Source: Alistipes sp.
GTDB lineage: Bacteria > Bacteroidota > Bacteroidia > Bacteroidales > Rikenellaceae
DNA length: 64,000 nt
Assembly (NCBI GenBank): GCA_017436185.1
Contig: JAFSDP010000003.1
Coordinates: 62,001 to 126,000 of the forward strand
Direction of reading: 5' to 3'
Shown in pieces: positions 53,047 to 61,120 of this stretch. Position numbers and translations under genes: made by a program. The notes beneath the pieces are model-generated. The model had not been told where the DNA came from, did not search any database, and saw only the letters and a list, made by a program, of their open reading frames with translations. Each line of letters begins with the position of its first letter. Positions within the stretch are counted from its first letter, which is position 1.

Positions 53047-54078
53047 TTACTCCTCACGAAATCCTTGGGCCTTGAGTTTGATCTCGCCACCATCGGGAGT
53101 CACGAGATAGCAACCGCTCTTCTCGTCGGTGATGTGGCCGATGACCTCGACCAGCCCCAGACGCATCACCTGCTCGTGCAACTCGAGGGGAACGGTGAAG
53201 AGCAACTCGTAATCCTCGCCGCCATTGAGGGCTGCCACCACGGGGTCGAGGTGCATCTCGTCGCTCAACTCGGTCGTCTGGCGTGCCAACGGCATCCGCT
53301 CCAGATAGATGCGTGCGCCACACTTCGAACTCTTGCAGAGCTGCATCAGATCGCTGGCCAGCCCATCCGTCAGGTCTATCATCGCCGTCGGGGTGATTTT
53401 CTCCTCGTTCAGCACCTCAATGATGTCGGTGCGGGGGCGGGGTTTGAGGTACTTTTCGAGCAGGTACTCGTAGCCCTTGAATTGCGGCTCGGGATTCTCC
53501 ACGTCGGCCAACACCCGCTTCTCACGCTCCAAGAGTTGCAGACCCATATAGGCGGCACCCAGGTTGCCCGTGATGCAGATCAAATCGTTCTGCTTGGCCC
53601 CCGAGCGGCGGGCTATCGCCTCCGGGGCTGCCTCGCCGATGGCCGTCACGGTAATGACCAACCCCGTCATCGAGGCACGGGTGTCGCCACCCACCAGGTC
53701 AATCTGCTGCTCGTTGCAGGCAAAACGGATACCTTCGTATAAATCGTCCAACGCCTCGACGGGAATCTTGGCCGAGAGACCCAACGACACCAACAGCCGC
53801 TTGGGCAGGGCGTTCATCGCCAAAATGTCGCTCACGGCTGCCGTGACCACCTTGTAACCCAGGTGTTTGAGCGGGAAATAGGTCAAATCGAAATCGATGC
53901 CCTCATAGAGGGTCTCGGTCGAAACCACCTGTTGCATTTCGGCGGTGGGAGTATAGACTGCCGCATCGTCACCCACGCCGACGGTGGTCGAGGTGTGGTG
54001 GAGTTCAATGGGGGCGGTCAGTCGCTCAATCAAACCGAATTGGCCCAACGAGGCTATCTCGGTACGTTTTTTATTCAT
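53047..54078 (-). CDS. thiL: Thiamine-monophosphate kinase
   Basis: 343 residues from ATG 54078 (another ATG three codons upstream at 54087 is less suited to the promoter distance). TTVGVGDDAAVY at the start, YKVVTAAVSDILAMNALP, LVGGDTRASMTGLVITVTAIG and MIDLTDGLASDLMQL are ThiL blocks for ATP, magnesium and TMP binding. Makes thiamine diphosphate. No thi genes flank it. Shares a compact divergent promoter region with adk. Confidence 0.95.
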   Translation of the reverse strand: MNKKRTEIASLGQFGLIERLTAPIELHHTSTTVGVGDDAAVYTPTAEMQQVVSTETLYEGIDFDLTYFPLKHLGYKVVTAAVSDILAMNALPKRLLVSLGLSAKIPVEALDDLYEGIRFACNEQQIDLVGGDTRASMTGLVITVTAIGEAAPEAIARRSGAKQNDLICITGNLGAAYMGLQLLEREKRVLADVENPEPQFKGYEYLLEKYLKPRPRTDIIEVLNEEKITPTAMIDLTDGLASDLMQLCKSSKCGARIYLERMPLARQTTELSDEMHLDPVVAALNGGEDYELLFTVPLELHEQVMRLGLVEVIGHITDEKSGCYLVTPDGGEIKLKAQGFREE

Positions 54079-54097
54079 AAGTTTCAAAAAATTTTTA

Positions 54098-54128
54098 CAA
54101 AATTACGAAAACTTTGGTATCCTTCAAA
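54098..54128 (-). promoter_or_regulatory. thiL promoter, interleaved with the adk promoter
   Basis: Minus strand: TTTG (54128-54125), 19-base spacer, TAATTTTG (54105-54098). Its -33 box lies in the spacer of the adk promoter. Confidence 0.8.
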
Positions 54129-54145
54129 AATTTAGTGTACTTTTG
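54113..54145 (+). promoter_or_regulatory. adk promoter, interleaved with the thiL promoter
   Basis: TTTG at 54113-54116, 21-base spacer, TACTTTTG at 54138-54145. Start expected near 54150, about 29 bases before the adk ATG. Confidence 0.8.
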
Positions 54146-54178
54146 TCCGGCCAAAACAAGAAATGATGGCCCAAACTT

Positions 54179-54754
54179 ATGATTAATATCGTTTTATTTG
54201 GTGCCCCGGGTTGCGGTAAGGGAACCCAGGCGGCTCTGCTCAAAGAGCAGTTCGGTATCGAACACGTCTCGACCGGTGAGGTAATTCGCGGCCACATCCG
54301 TCGTGGTACGGAGCTTGGCAAGGCCGTGCAGGCCTGCATCGAGCGTGGTGAGCTGGCTCCCGATGAGCTGGTTATCAATATGATTGCCGACTATGTGGCC
54401 GAGCATAAAGATTCGGCAGGCTGCATCTTCGACGGCTTTCCTCGTACGACGGCCCAGGCGGTTGCCTTCGATAAAATCTTGGCCGAGCACGGACTGCAGG
54501 TCGATCTGATGGTGCAGATCAAGGTCGAGGAGTCGGAACTGATTCGTCGCATCCTGCTGCGAGGTCAGGAGTCGGGTCGAGCCGATGACAGCTCGGAGGA
54601 GGTTATTCGTCAGCGTCTGGAGGTCTATTGGCAGCAGACGGCTGTCGTAGCCGACCACTACGCCGCCCAGAACAAATACAACCGCATCGACGGTATGGGA
54701 ACCATCGAGGAGGTCAATGGCCGCATCAAAGCCCTCATCGAAGCCCTGAAATAA
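54179..54754 (+). CDS. adk: Adenylate kinase (short form)
   Basis: 191 residues. P-loop GAPGCGKGTQA at 8-18, IFDGFPRTTAQA, and a short LID (GQESGRADDSSEEVIRQRL) without the zinc or extended lid of the ~215-residue form. Interconverts ATP + AMP and two ADP. No neighbour is cotranscribed upstream; the ribosomal protein operon starts 112 bases later from its own promoter. Confidence 0.96.
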   Translation: MINIVLFGAPGCGKGTQAALLKEQFGIEHVSTGEVIRGHIRRGTELGKAVQACIERGELAPDELVINMIADYVAEHKDSAGCIFDGFPRTTAQAVAFDKILAEHGLQVDLMVQIKVEESELIRRILLRGQESGRADDSSEEVIRQRLEVYWQQTAVVADHYAAQNKYNRIDGMGTIEEVNGRIKALIEALK

Positions 54755-54793
54755 TACATTTTTGGGCTAAATGCTTAATTTTGAGTTCGAAAT

Positions 54794-54824
54794 TTTGAAT
54801 TCTTAATTTTTTGCTGTACATTTG
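54794..54824 (+). promoter_or_regulatory. rpsF-rpsR-rplI promoter
   Basis: TTTG at 54794-54797, 19-base spacer, TACATTTG at 54817-54824. Full consensus match, ~38-base leader before rpsF. Confidence 0.82.
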
Positions 54825-54866
54825 CCGTCCCCAAAAGGGACAAAACTTAATTTAATAAACAAACGT

Positions 54867-55211
54867 ATGAACAATTACGAAACCGTTTTCATTGTCACGC
54901 CGGTTCTGTCGGAGGCTCAGGTACAGGAGGTTGCTGACAAATTCCAGGGTGTTATCACCGAGAACGGCGGTCAGATCGTGAATCGTGAGAACTGGGGCCT
55001 CAAGAAGCTCGCTTATCCGATTCAGAAGAAGACCACCGGCTTCTACTTCCTCATCGAGTTCGCCGCTGAGGGTGACATCATCAACAAGCTGGAGACCCAG
55101 TATCGCCGCGACGAGCGCGTGATCCGTTTCTTAACTTTCAAGCAGGACAAGTTCGCCGTAGAGTACTCGGAGAAGCGTCGTGCAAAACTTGCTAACAAAT
55201 CGGAGGAGTAA
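54867..55211 (+). CDS. rpsF: 30S ribosomal protein S6
   Basis: 114 residues from ATG 54867. [42 protein letters not shown] and [14 protein letters not shown] are typical S6 strands. Binds 16S rRNA with S18, whose gene starts 3 bases later. Confidence 0.97.
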   Translation: MNNYETVFIVTPVLSEAQVQEVADKFQGVITENGGQIVNRENWGLKKLAYPIQKKTTGFYFLIEFAAEGDIINKLETQYRRDERVIRFLTFKQDKFAVEYSEKRRAKLANKSEE

Positions 55212-55214
55212 ATT

Positions 55215-55496
55215 ATGGCACAGGAGAATAATGCAGCTCAGTCGGAGATCCGCTACCTCAACCCGGTATCGGTAGACGTGAAGAAGAAGAAGTACTGCCG
55301 TTTCAAGAAGCTCGGCATCAAGTATGTGGACTACAAGGACGGTGAGTTCCTCAAGAAGTTCCTCAACGAGCAGGGTAAGATTCTGCCCCGCCGCCTGACG
55401 GGTACTTCGCAGAAGTTCCAGAAGAAGGTAGCACAGGCCGTAAAGCGTGCGCGCCACCTCGCTATCCTGCCCTTCGTAACTGATGGTATGAAATAA
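55215..55496 (+). CDS. rpsR: 30S ribosomal protein S18
   Basis: 93 residues. [39 protein letters not shown] and [15 protein letters not shown] define S18. The start overlaps a purine-rich GGAGGAG stretch at the end of rpsF that can act as its ribosome site. Confidence 0.97.
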   Translation: MAQENNAAQSEIRYLNPVSVDVKKKKYCRFKKLGIKYVDYKDGEFLKKFLNEQGKILPRRLTGTSQKFQKKVAQAVKRARHLAILPFVTDGMK

Positions 55497-55516
55497 TTAA
55501 ACAGGAGGACAAGACT

Positions 55517-55960
55517 ATGGAAGTAATTCTGATTAAGGACGTTGAGAACCTGGGTTACGCCAACGACATCGTAAACGTAAAGCCCGGTTACGCAAATAAC
55601 TACCTCATTCCCCAGGGCTATGCCAAGGCTGCAACGGCTTCGGCAAAGAAGATCCTGGCCGAGAACCTGAAGCAGCGTGCCCACAAGGACGCCAAGATCC
55701 TGGCTGACGCTCAGGCCCTCGCAGAGACGATTTCGAACCTGACGCTGACCATCTCGGCCAAGGCTGAGGAGGGTAAGCTCTTCGGTACGGTAACGGCTAC
55801 CGACCTGTCGGAGGCTCTGGCCGCCAAGGGTATCACGGTTGACCGCAAGGCCATCGTAGTAGATGCCGTAAAGACCGTAGGCGAGTATGTGGCTGTAGCC
55901 AAGCTGCACCGTGAGGTGAAGGCTGAGGTGAAGTTCGCCGTAGTAGCCGCCGAGGAGTAA
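55517..55960 (+). CDS. rplI: 50S ribosomal protein L9
   Basis: 147 residues. MEVILIKDVENLGYANDIVNVKPGYANNYLIPQG is the L9 N-terminal domain; a long helix and C-terminal domain follow. A perfect AGGAGG (55503-55508) lies 8 bases before the ATG, notable because genes of this phylum seldom use strong Shine-Dalgarno sites. Last gene of the operon. Confidence 0.97.
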   Translation: MEVILIKDVENLGYANDIVNVKPGYANNYLIPQGYAKAATASAKKILAENLKQRAHKDAKILADAQALAETISNLTLTISAKAEEGKLFGTVTATDLSEALAAKGITVDRKAIVVDAVKTVGEYVAVAKLHREVKAEVKFAVVAAEE

Positions 55961-55977
55961 TCTTTGCGACATACAAA

Positions 55978-56015
55978 ACAAAAGGGTGTTCCGTCAGGAG
56001 CACCCTTTTGTTTTT
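55978..56015 (+). terminator. rplI terminator
   Basis: AAAAGGGTG (55980-55988) and CACCCTTTT (56001-56009) enclose a 12-base loop, followed by a T run to 56015. Confidence 0.88.
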
Positions 56016-56133
56016 CGATTTTATAGGGCATCTTTCGCCCCATCTTGCCGAGCGAGACAGTCACATACGCGCAGTATGCTCCTGCCTCGCTCATCTGCGT
56101 TGTGACAAAACCTGCACCTCTAAAATCAAAAAA
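56011..56133. repeat. Palindromic repeat element (MITE/REP-like)
   Basis: Outer arms (56011-56027 and 56117-56133) are imperfect complements of about 17 bases, and a central palindrome pairs AGCGAGACAG (56051) with CTGCCTCGCT (56082) with one mismatch, with an inner CATAC/GTATG. No ORF is inside. It resembles dispersed intergenic elements seen in Bacteroidota genomes (from memory). Confidence 0.55.
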
Positions 56134-56154
56134 CAGGGGAGGGAGAGTGTGGTG

Positions 56155-56186
56155 ACCTAATTGCAAAAGCGGCTTCTTAAGCCGCC
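56155..56186. repeat. 32-base hairpin repeat, copy A
   Basis: Contains GCGGCTT-CTT-AAGCCGC, a seven-base stem. Identical to copy B at 56259-56290 except for one base. The gap 56016-56351 between rplI and fabG holds only such repeats and the fabG terminator. Confidence 0.8.
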
Positions 56187-56258
56187 CCATCCGGGGCTTA
56201 CTTCACGAAGTACGAAATCTTCTCGCCTAAAATAAAAAATGCGTTGAGGGTTGCGATA

Positions 56259-56290
56259 ACCTAATCGCAAAAGCGGCTTCTTAAGCCGCC
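56259..56290. repeat. 32-base hairpin repeat, copy B
   Basis: Second copy of the unit at 56155-56186, 31 of 32 bases identical, 104 bases downstream in the same orientation. Confidence 0.8.
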
Positions 56291-56302
56291 TTGACACCAA
56301 AC

Positions 56303-56334
56303 AAAAAGAGCGCCCGAGGGGGACGCTCTTTTTT
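56303..56334 (-). terminator. fabG terminator
   Basis: AAAAAGAGCG/CGCTCTTTTT arms, ten perfect pairs; T-rich on both strands. It lies 17 bases beyond the fabG stop. Confidence 0.82.
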
Positions 56335-56351
56335 GTGGTTGTTGCGGGCGA

Positions 56352-57098
56352 TTAGCAGTTCATACCGCCGCAGCAGTGGATGGTCTGGCCGGTGACGTAG
56401 GCCGAGAGGTCGGAGGCCAGGAACAGGGCCACTTTGGCCACATCCTCGGGCGTGCCGCCACGACGCAGAGGAATCGACTTGGCCCACTGCTCACGCACCT
56501 CCTCGGGGAGGGCAGCGGTCATATCGGTGATAATGAAGCCCGGAGCGATGCAGTTGGCACGGATGCCGCGAGGACCCATCTCCTTGGCGATCGACTTGGC
56601 CAGGCCAATCAGACCCGCCTTCGAGGCCGAGTAGTTGCACTGGCCGGCATTGCCACTTACGCCCACGACCGACGACATATTGATAATCGAGCCACCACGC
56701 TGGCGCGACATCACGGGCGTCACGGCGTGGATGAAGTTGAAGGCCGACTTCAGATTGACCGTCAGCACGGCATCCCACTGCTCCTCGGTCATACGCAGCA
56801 TCAGCGTATCTTTCGTGATGCCGGCGTTATTGACCAGAATGTCGATGCGGCCAAAGTCGGCCACCACCTCCGCTACGACGGCGTGCGTTGCCTCGTAATC
56901 GGCAGCATTCGAGGCGTAGGCCTTCACCTTTACGCCATACGCAGCCAACTCGGCCTCGGTCTGCTGACCCACCTCGTCGATTCTGAGGTCCGTAAAGGCG
57001 ATGTTGGCGCCCTGTTTTGCAAACTCCACGGCGATGGCCTTGCCAATGCCTCGTGCAGCACCCGTAATGAGGGCTGTCTTTCCTTCCAGAAGTTTCAT
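56352..57098 (-). CDS. fabG: 3-oxoacyl-[ACP] reductase
   Basis: 248 residues. Short-chain dehydrogenase with TGAARGIGKA cofactor loop, NNAG (VNNAGITKDTLM) and the catalytic set Ser in NMSSVVG, Tyr-Lys in YSASKAG; FIITDMTAALPE matches FabG rather than other SDRs. Reduces 3-oxoacyl-ACP in fatty acid elongation. 21 bases after fabF, so the two form one unit. Ends CCGGMNC. Confidence 0.95.
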   Translation of the reverse strand: MKLLEGKTALITGAARGIGKAIAVEFAKQGANIAFTDLRIDEVGQQTEAELAAYGVKVKAYASNAADYEATHAVVAEVVADFGRIDILVNNAGITKDTLMLRMTEEQWDAVLTVNLKSAFNFIHAVTPVMSRQRGGSIINMSSVVGVSGNAGQCNYSASKAGLIGLAKSIAKEMGPRGIRANCIAPGFIITDMTAALPEEVREQWAKSIPLRRGGTPEDVAKVALFLASDLSAYVTGQTIHCCGGMNC

Positions 57099-57119
57099 AA
57101 TATTTTTAATTTTAGTGTG

Positions 57120-58364
57120 TTACCCATCCCAACGACGCAACGCCACGCAGGCATTGTGTCCACCGAAGCCCAGCGAATTCGAAATAGCCACATCCAACTT
57201 TCGCTCACGGGCCTTCAGGGGGGTGTAGTCTAAGTCGCACTCCTCGTCTGGGCAGTCCAGACCGATGGTCGGCGGAACAATGCCCGTCTTGAGGGCCATT
57301 GCCGAGGCAATCAGCTCCACGGCACCTGCCGCACCCAGCATATGGCCGGTCATCGATTTGGTTGAGCTGACCGACGCACGCTTTGCCTCCTGCTCGCCGA
57401 GGGCCAGCTTCAACACCAGCGTCTCAGTCTTGTCGTTGAGGGGCGTCGAGGTGCCGTGTGCATTGACGTAGAGCGCCTCGCCCGCCTGATACTCCGCCTC
57501 GTCGAGTGCCTGACGGATAGCCAGCGATGCAGGTCCGCCATCGGGTCGGGGGGCGGTGTAGTGGTAGGCGTCGCAGGTGTTGCCGTAGCCCACCACCTCG
57601 GCCAGAATCGTGGCACCACGCTGTAGGGCGTGCTCCAACTCCTCGAAGACAAGAATACCTGCACCCTCGGCAATCACAAAGCCGTTGCGCTCCTTGTGGA
57701 ACGGAATGGATGCACGGCGGGGATCGTCGCTCAGCGAGAGAGCCTTGCTGTTGGCAAAGCCACCGATGGCCAACGGGTGTACGGCCGCCTCCGAGCCGCC
57801 CGTCAGGATGGCGTCGGCATAGCCGTGTTTGATGGCACGGAAGGCCTCGCCGGCCGTGTTGGTCGAGGTGGCGCAGGCCGATACCGAGGGCAGAATAGGC
57901 CCTTGTGCCCCGAAGCGGATGGCGACATTACCTGCGGCAATGTTCGAGATCATCATCGGGATGAAGAGGGGCGAAATGCGTCGTGTGCCCTCTTCGAGCA
58001 GGGTCTTGGTCTGCTCGACAAAGGTGTTCATACCACCGATGCCCGAGCCGATATAGACACCCAGGCGCGAGGCCTCGATGTTGCGACCCACCTCCAGGTC
58101 GGCTTGGCGCATCGCCTCAATCGAGGCGGCGACGGCAAATTGGCTGTAGCGGTCACTGCGGCGCGCCTCGTTGCGATCGAGGCCGTGCGAGGCGGGGTCA
58201 AACTGCTTGACCTGACCGGCCACCTTGACCGTCATCTCCTCGTCGATACCCTCAATCAGATCGATACCGCACTCACCTGCAATCAGGTTGTTCCAGAACT
58301 CGTCTAACGACTTTCCGACGGGGGTAATGACCCCTGCGCCGGTAATGACTACACGTCGTTGCAT
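57120..58364 (-). CDS. fabF: 3-oxoacyl-[ACP] synthase II
   Basis: 414 residues from ATG 58364 (a much longer frame continues into noncoding sequence). RRVVITGAGVITPVGKS, active-site Cys in SACATSTNTAG, His in NAHGTSTPLNDKTE and KSMTGHMLGAAGAVE, and GFGGHNACVALRR at the end. Condenses acyl-ACP with malonyl-ACP. acpP usually sits next to fabF in this phylum, but here it lies 5 kb away at 63344. Confidence 0.96.
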   Translation of the reverse strand: MQRRVVITGAGVITPVGKSLDEFWNNLIAGECGIDLIEGIDEEMTVKVAGQVKQFDPASHGLDRNEARRSDRYSQFAVAASIEAMRQADLEVGRNIEASRLGVYIGSGIGGMNTFVEQTKTLLEEGTRRISPLFIPMMISNIAAGNVAIRFGAQGPILPSVSACATSTNTAGEAFRAIKHGYADAILTGGSEAAVHPLAIGGFANSKALSLSDDPRRASIPFHKERNGFVIAEGAGILVFEELEHALQRGATILAEVVGYGNTCDAYHYTAPRPDGGPASLAIRQALDEAEYQAGEALYVNAHGTSTPLNDKTETLVLKLALGEQEAKRASVSSTKSMTGHMLGAAGAVELIASAMALKTGIVPPTIGLDCPDEECDLDYTPLKARERKLDVAISNSLGFGGHNACVALRRWDG

Positions 58365-58373
58365 AATTTTCTC

Positions 58374-58381
58374 CAAAATTA
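58374..58381 (-). promoter_or_regulatory. -7 element of the fabF-fabG unit
   Basis: TAATTTTG on the minus strand, nine bases before the ATG, giving a very short leader. No clear -33. Confidence 0.5.
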
Positions 58382-58490
58382 GTAAATTTATCTTAAATAA
58401 TTGCTTTCTATCGGGCTTTTTGGCCACTTTCCACCCCATTTCGGGGAGTTTGAGTGGCCCTGTGAGGCGGGGCGACAGGCAATCGCTCTT

Positions 58491-58521
58491 TTTGAAAAAC
58501 CGATAATTTTGCCTATCTTCG
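58491..58521 (+). promoter_or_regulatory. Promoter of the LytTR regulator gene
   Basis: TTTG at 58491-58494, 19-base spacer, TATCTTCG at 58514-58521 (one mismatch). A TAATTTTG at 58504 is also present but lacks a -33 at the right distance. Confidence 0.6.
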
Positions 58522-58549
58522 CCCCCGTAATCCACTATCGACAACCTCT

Positions 58550-59404
58550 ATGGATGCTCCGAAATTTCTGTTACGCAAGAAATATCTGATCGAATCGGTC
58601 CTCTTTGTGGCCCTCTTTTCGTTCATCTTTATGGCGATCTACCAACCCTTTTCCGATACGGCGTGGTTTGGTTTTCGCCCTTTGTCTCGTTTCCTTGTTA
58701 CACTTTCGTTCTATATTGTAGCCGTCGGCGCCCTCTTTTTGAGCCGCCTGATGCTCTATCTTTGTTTCTCGAATCGTGCCCTCACGATGGGGCGTTATCT
58801 GGTTTGGGTGGCCGGCGAGTTTGTCGCCCTGGCCTCGATTTACACCCTCTTTACCATCGCCTTCGAGATGGACGGCACGGGCATTACGGTGGCCCAATTC
58901 GGGCGTATTCTGCTCTGCGTGGCCCTGATTATGGCCATTCCCTACTCGCTCATCTCGCTCTATACGGCCAACCGTGAGAAGACCGAGGAGCTGAACCTAA
59001 TGCGCCTAAAGAATGTCACCGAACACCGTGCAGCCGACACCTCCCGTCTGGTCCACTTCTACGACAACAACGGGGTGTTGAAGATGTCGGTGGGCGAGGA
59101 TACCCTCTACTACATCGAGTCGCAGGACAACTATGTGCGCATCTACTACCTGCTGGACGAGAAGCTCGTAAGCTATATGTTGCGTGGCAAGACCCAGCGT
59201 ATCGAGGAGGCCCTGCAGGGTACCTCGCTGGTGCGTTGCCACCGCTCCTACATCGTCAATCTGAAGCGAATCAACCACTACGACAACCGCTCCGATCGTG
59301 CCGTCATTTCGCTCGATCACCCCTCGGCCAAGCCCATTCCCGTCTCGAAGAGCTACTACCGAGCCATCACCGAGCAGGTTGCTTCGCTCGAGCAGCAGGC
59401 CTAA
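58550..59404 (+). CDS. Membrane-bound LytTR transcription regulator
   Basis: 284 residues: four hydrophobic segments in the first ~145 residues (FVALFSFIFMAIYQ, FLVTLSFYIVAVGALFL, LVWVAGEFVALASIYTLF, ILLCVALIMAIPYSLISLY), a short linker, then a LytTR DNA-binding domain with YYIESQDNYVRIYY, RCHRSYIVNLKRI and a C-terminal ISKSYY-type VSKSYYRAI. Such proteins may sense a membrane signal and bind DNA directly without a histidine kinase. Its stop overlaps the stop of the convergent dehydrogenase by 3 bases. Targets unknown. Confidence 0.87.
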   Translation: MDAPKFLLRKKYLIESVLFVALFSFIFMAIYQPFSDTAWFGFRPLSRFLVTLSFYIVAVGALFLSRLMLYLCFSNRALTMGRYLVWVAGEFVALASIYTLFTIAFEMDGTGITVAQFGRILLCVALIMAIPYSLISLYTANREKTEELNLMRLKNVTEHRAADTSRLVHFYDNNGVLKMSVGEDTLYYIESQDNYVRIYYLLDEKLVSYMLRGKTQRIEEALQGTSLVRCHRSYIVNLKRINHYDNRSDRAVISLDHPSAKPIPVSKSYYRAITEQVASLEQQA

Positions 59405-61110
59405 CCTTTTGGACTGTAAGTTTCGTTCATTGCCGCCCAATGGTTATCCGTGAGGGCGGTGATACGTCGTGTGTGGGCCGCCAGCAGGCTGTCTGCCTCC
59501 GTCACAAAGAGCGAAGCCGACGAGGCGAGCTGCGGTTCACGCTCCGCCTCGGCCACCAACAGCAGACTCATCAACAGCACGCCGCCGCACTCGACCAGTC
59601 GGCGACCGTGACGCTCGCTGCCACCATTCATCGTGGCCACGGCACGCACCGCCTCCGAGAACTTATTGACCAGCGCAGCCAACCTCCGTTTCTCGTTTTG
59701 CAACACGCCGTGACCAAAGAGCGTGCGGCTCAGTTGGTGCAACTCCTCGACCAACATCCCATCCATTGTGTGGCGCAAGGCGGCCACCACCTGCATCTGC
59801 GAGGTGCCCTCGTAGATGGTCACCACTCGGGCATCACGCACCAGACGTTCGATCGGAAAATCGGCCATATAACCCGCTCCGCCGTGCACCTGCAGGGCAT
59901 CGTAACAGATGGAGTTGCAGTATTCGCCCGCCATCAGTTTCAGAATGGGGGTGTAGAGGTCGCACAACTGACGACGGTGGCGCAACTCGGCCAGCTCCTC
60001 GGCATTGAGGTCGGCTTTCGTGCTCAATCCATCAATCAAATCAACCATTCGGGCCGTCTCGTAGAGCAGCGCACGGCACGCCTCCAAACGGGCACGACCG
60101 AGTGCCAACAGCTCCTGTATGGGGGCCAGCGTAGCGATGGGTTTGCCAAATTGTTCCCGCTCACGGGCATATTGTTCAGCCTCACGCAGGGCCGCCTCGG
60201 CAATGCCTACGGCCTGCGCTCCGATGCCCAGACGGGCACTGTTCATCAGGGCCATCACATATTTTATCAACCCCATACGACGTACGCCCACCAACTCGAC
60301 GGGGGTGTTGTGAAAGTGCAATTCGCAGGTGGCCGTACCACGAATGCCGAGCTTGTGCTCGGTGCGTCGTACCGTCACGCCGCCCCACGCCTTGTCGTGC
60401 AGAAAGAGCGACAACCCACGCCCATCCGACGAGCCTGCTTCGCTGCGGGCAAGGATGAGTTTCAGATCGGCATCTCCGTTGGTAATGAAACGTTTAACGC
60501 CATTCAGATACCATTGCTGACGCTCCTCGTCGAAGGTGGCCTCCAACCGTGCCGACTGCAAATCCGACCCGGCATTCGGCTCGGTCAAGACCATTGCACA
60601 AGTCGCTCCGTGGGCGATGCGTTGCAGGTATGCGTCACGCTGTTCGTCATTGCCAGCCAAGGCGATGGTTTGGCCACAATTCTGCAAGGCCCACAGACAG
60701 GCCAAACTGCTGTCGGCTCGGGCGATGAGCTCGGTGGCCATCACAAAGAGGGTGGTCGGGAAGTTCAACCCCTCGTGGTCGCGGGGGAGCGAAAGAGCCC
60801 AAAAACCGCTCTCGGTAAGCCGCTCAAGGTGGCGCTGCATTGCCTCGCCATAACGGGCTCGACCCTTCTCGACCCGACACCCCTCCCGATCGACCGTGGC
60901 CGCCTCCGTGGCAAAGACTTCGCCACACAGCGCACCCAACTGCTCCATCGCCAGACGATAGCAAAGGTGTGCATCGGCTGTGTCGTGGGGGGCAAAAGGG
61001 TAGAGGGCGGCCTCCTCGAACCTACCCTCACGCAGCGCAATGATGCGCTCCATCGCGGGGTGACGGAGGTAGTGTTGAAGCAGGCTGTTATCGTTGAAGA
61101 AATTCTTCAT
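59401..61110 (-). CDS. Acyl-CoA dehydrogenase
   Basis: 569 residues from ATG 61110. ACAD fold with MVLTEPNAGSDLQS (flavin/substrate loop), GVKRFITNGDAD, RLGIGAQAVGIAEAAL, GGAGYMADFPIERLVRDARV and IYEGTSQMQVV, where the glutamate of YEGTS is the expected base. The C-terminal ~140 residues are an added helical domain, as in the VLCAD-like ~570-residue forms. Usually gives its electrons to a two-subunit ETF; here the gene before it encodes only an ETF-alpha C-domain. Its stop overlaps the LytTR stop. Confidence 0.93.
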   Translation of the reverse strand: MKNFFNDNSLLQHYLRHPAMERIIALREGRFEEAALYPFAPHDTADAHLCYRLAMEQLGALCGEVFATEAATVDREGCRVEKGRARYGEAMQRHLERLTESGFWALSLPRDHEGLNFPTTLFVMATELIARADSSLACLWALQNCGQTIALAGNDEQRDAYLQRIAHGATCAMVLTEPNAGSDLQSARLEATFDEERQQWYLNGVKRFITNGDADLKLILARSEAGSSDGRGLSLFLHDKAWGGVTVRRTEHKLGIRGTATCELHFHNTPVELVGVRRMGLIKYVMALMNSARLGIGAQAVGIAEAALREAEQYAREREQFGKPIATLAPIQELLALGRARLEACRALLYETARMVDLIDGLSTKADLNAEELAELRHRRQLCDLYTPILKLMAGEYCNSICYDALQVHGGAGYMADFPIERLVRDARVVTIYEGTSQMQVVAALRHTMDGMLVEELHQLSRTLFGHGVLQNEKRRLAALVNKFSEAVRAVATMNGGSERHGRRLVECGGVLLMSLLLVAEAEREPQLASSASLFVTEADSLLAAHTRRITALTDNHWAAMNETYSPKG

Positions 61111-61120
61111 AATTAACTCG

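Noticed and set aside
54825..54841. CCG next to a small GTCCC/GGGAC hairpin before rpsF, recalling the S6:S18 autoregulatory leader motif
   Set aside because: The predicted start of transcription falls inside the left arm, so the RNA would not contain the full structure. Would need 5'-end data.
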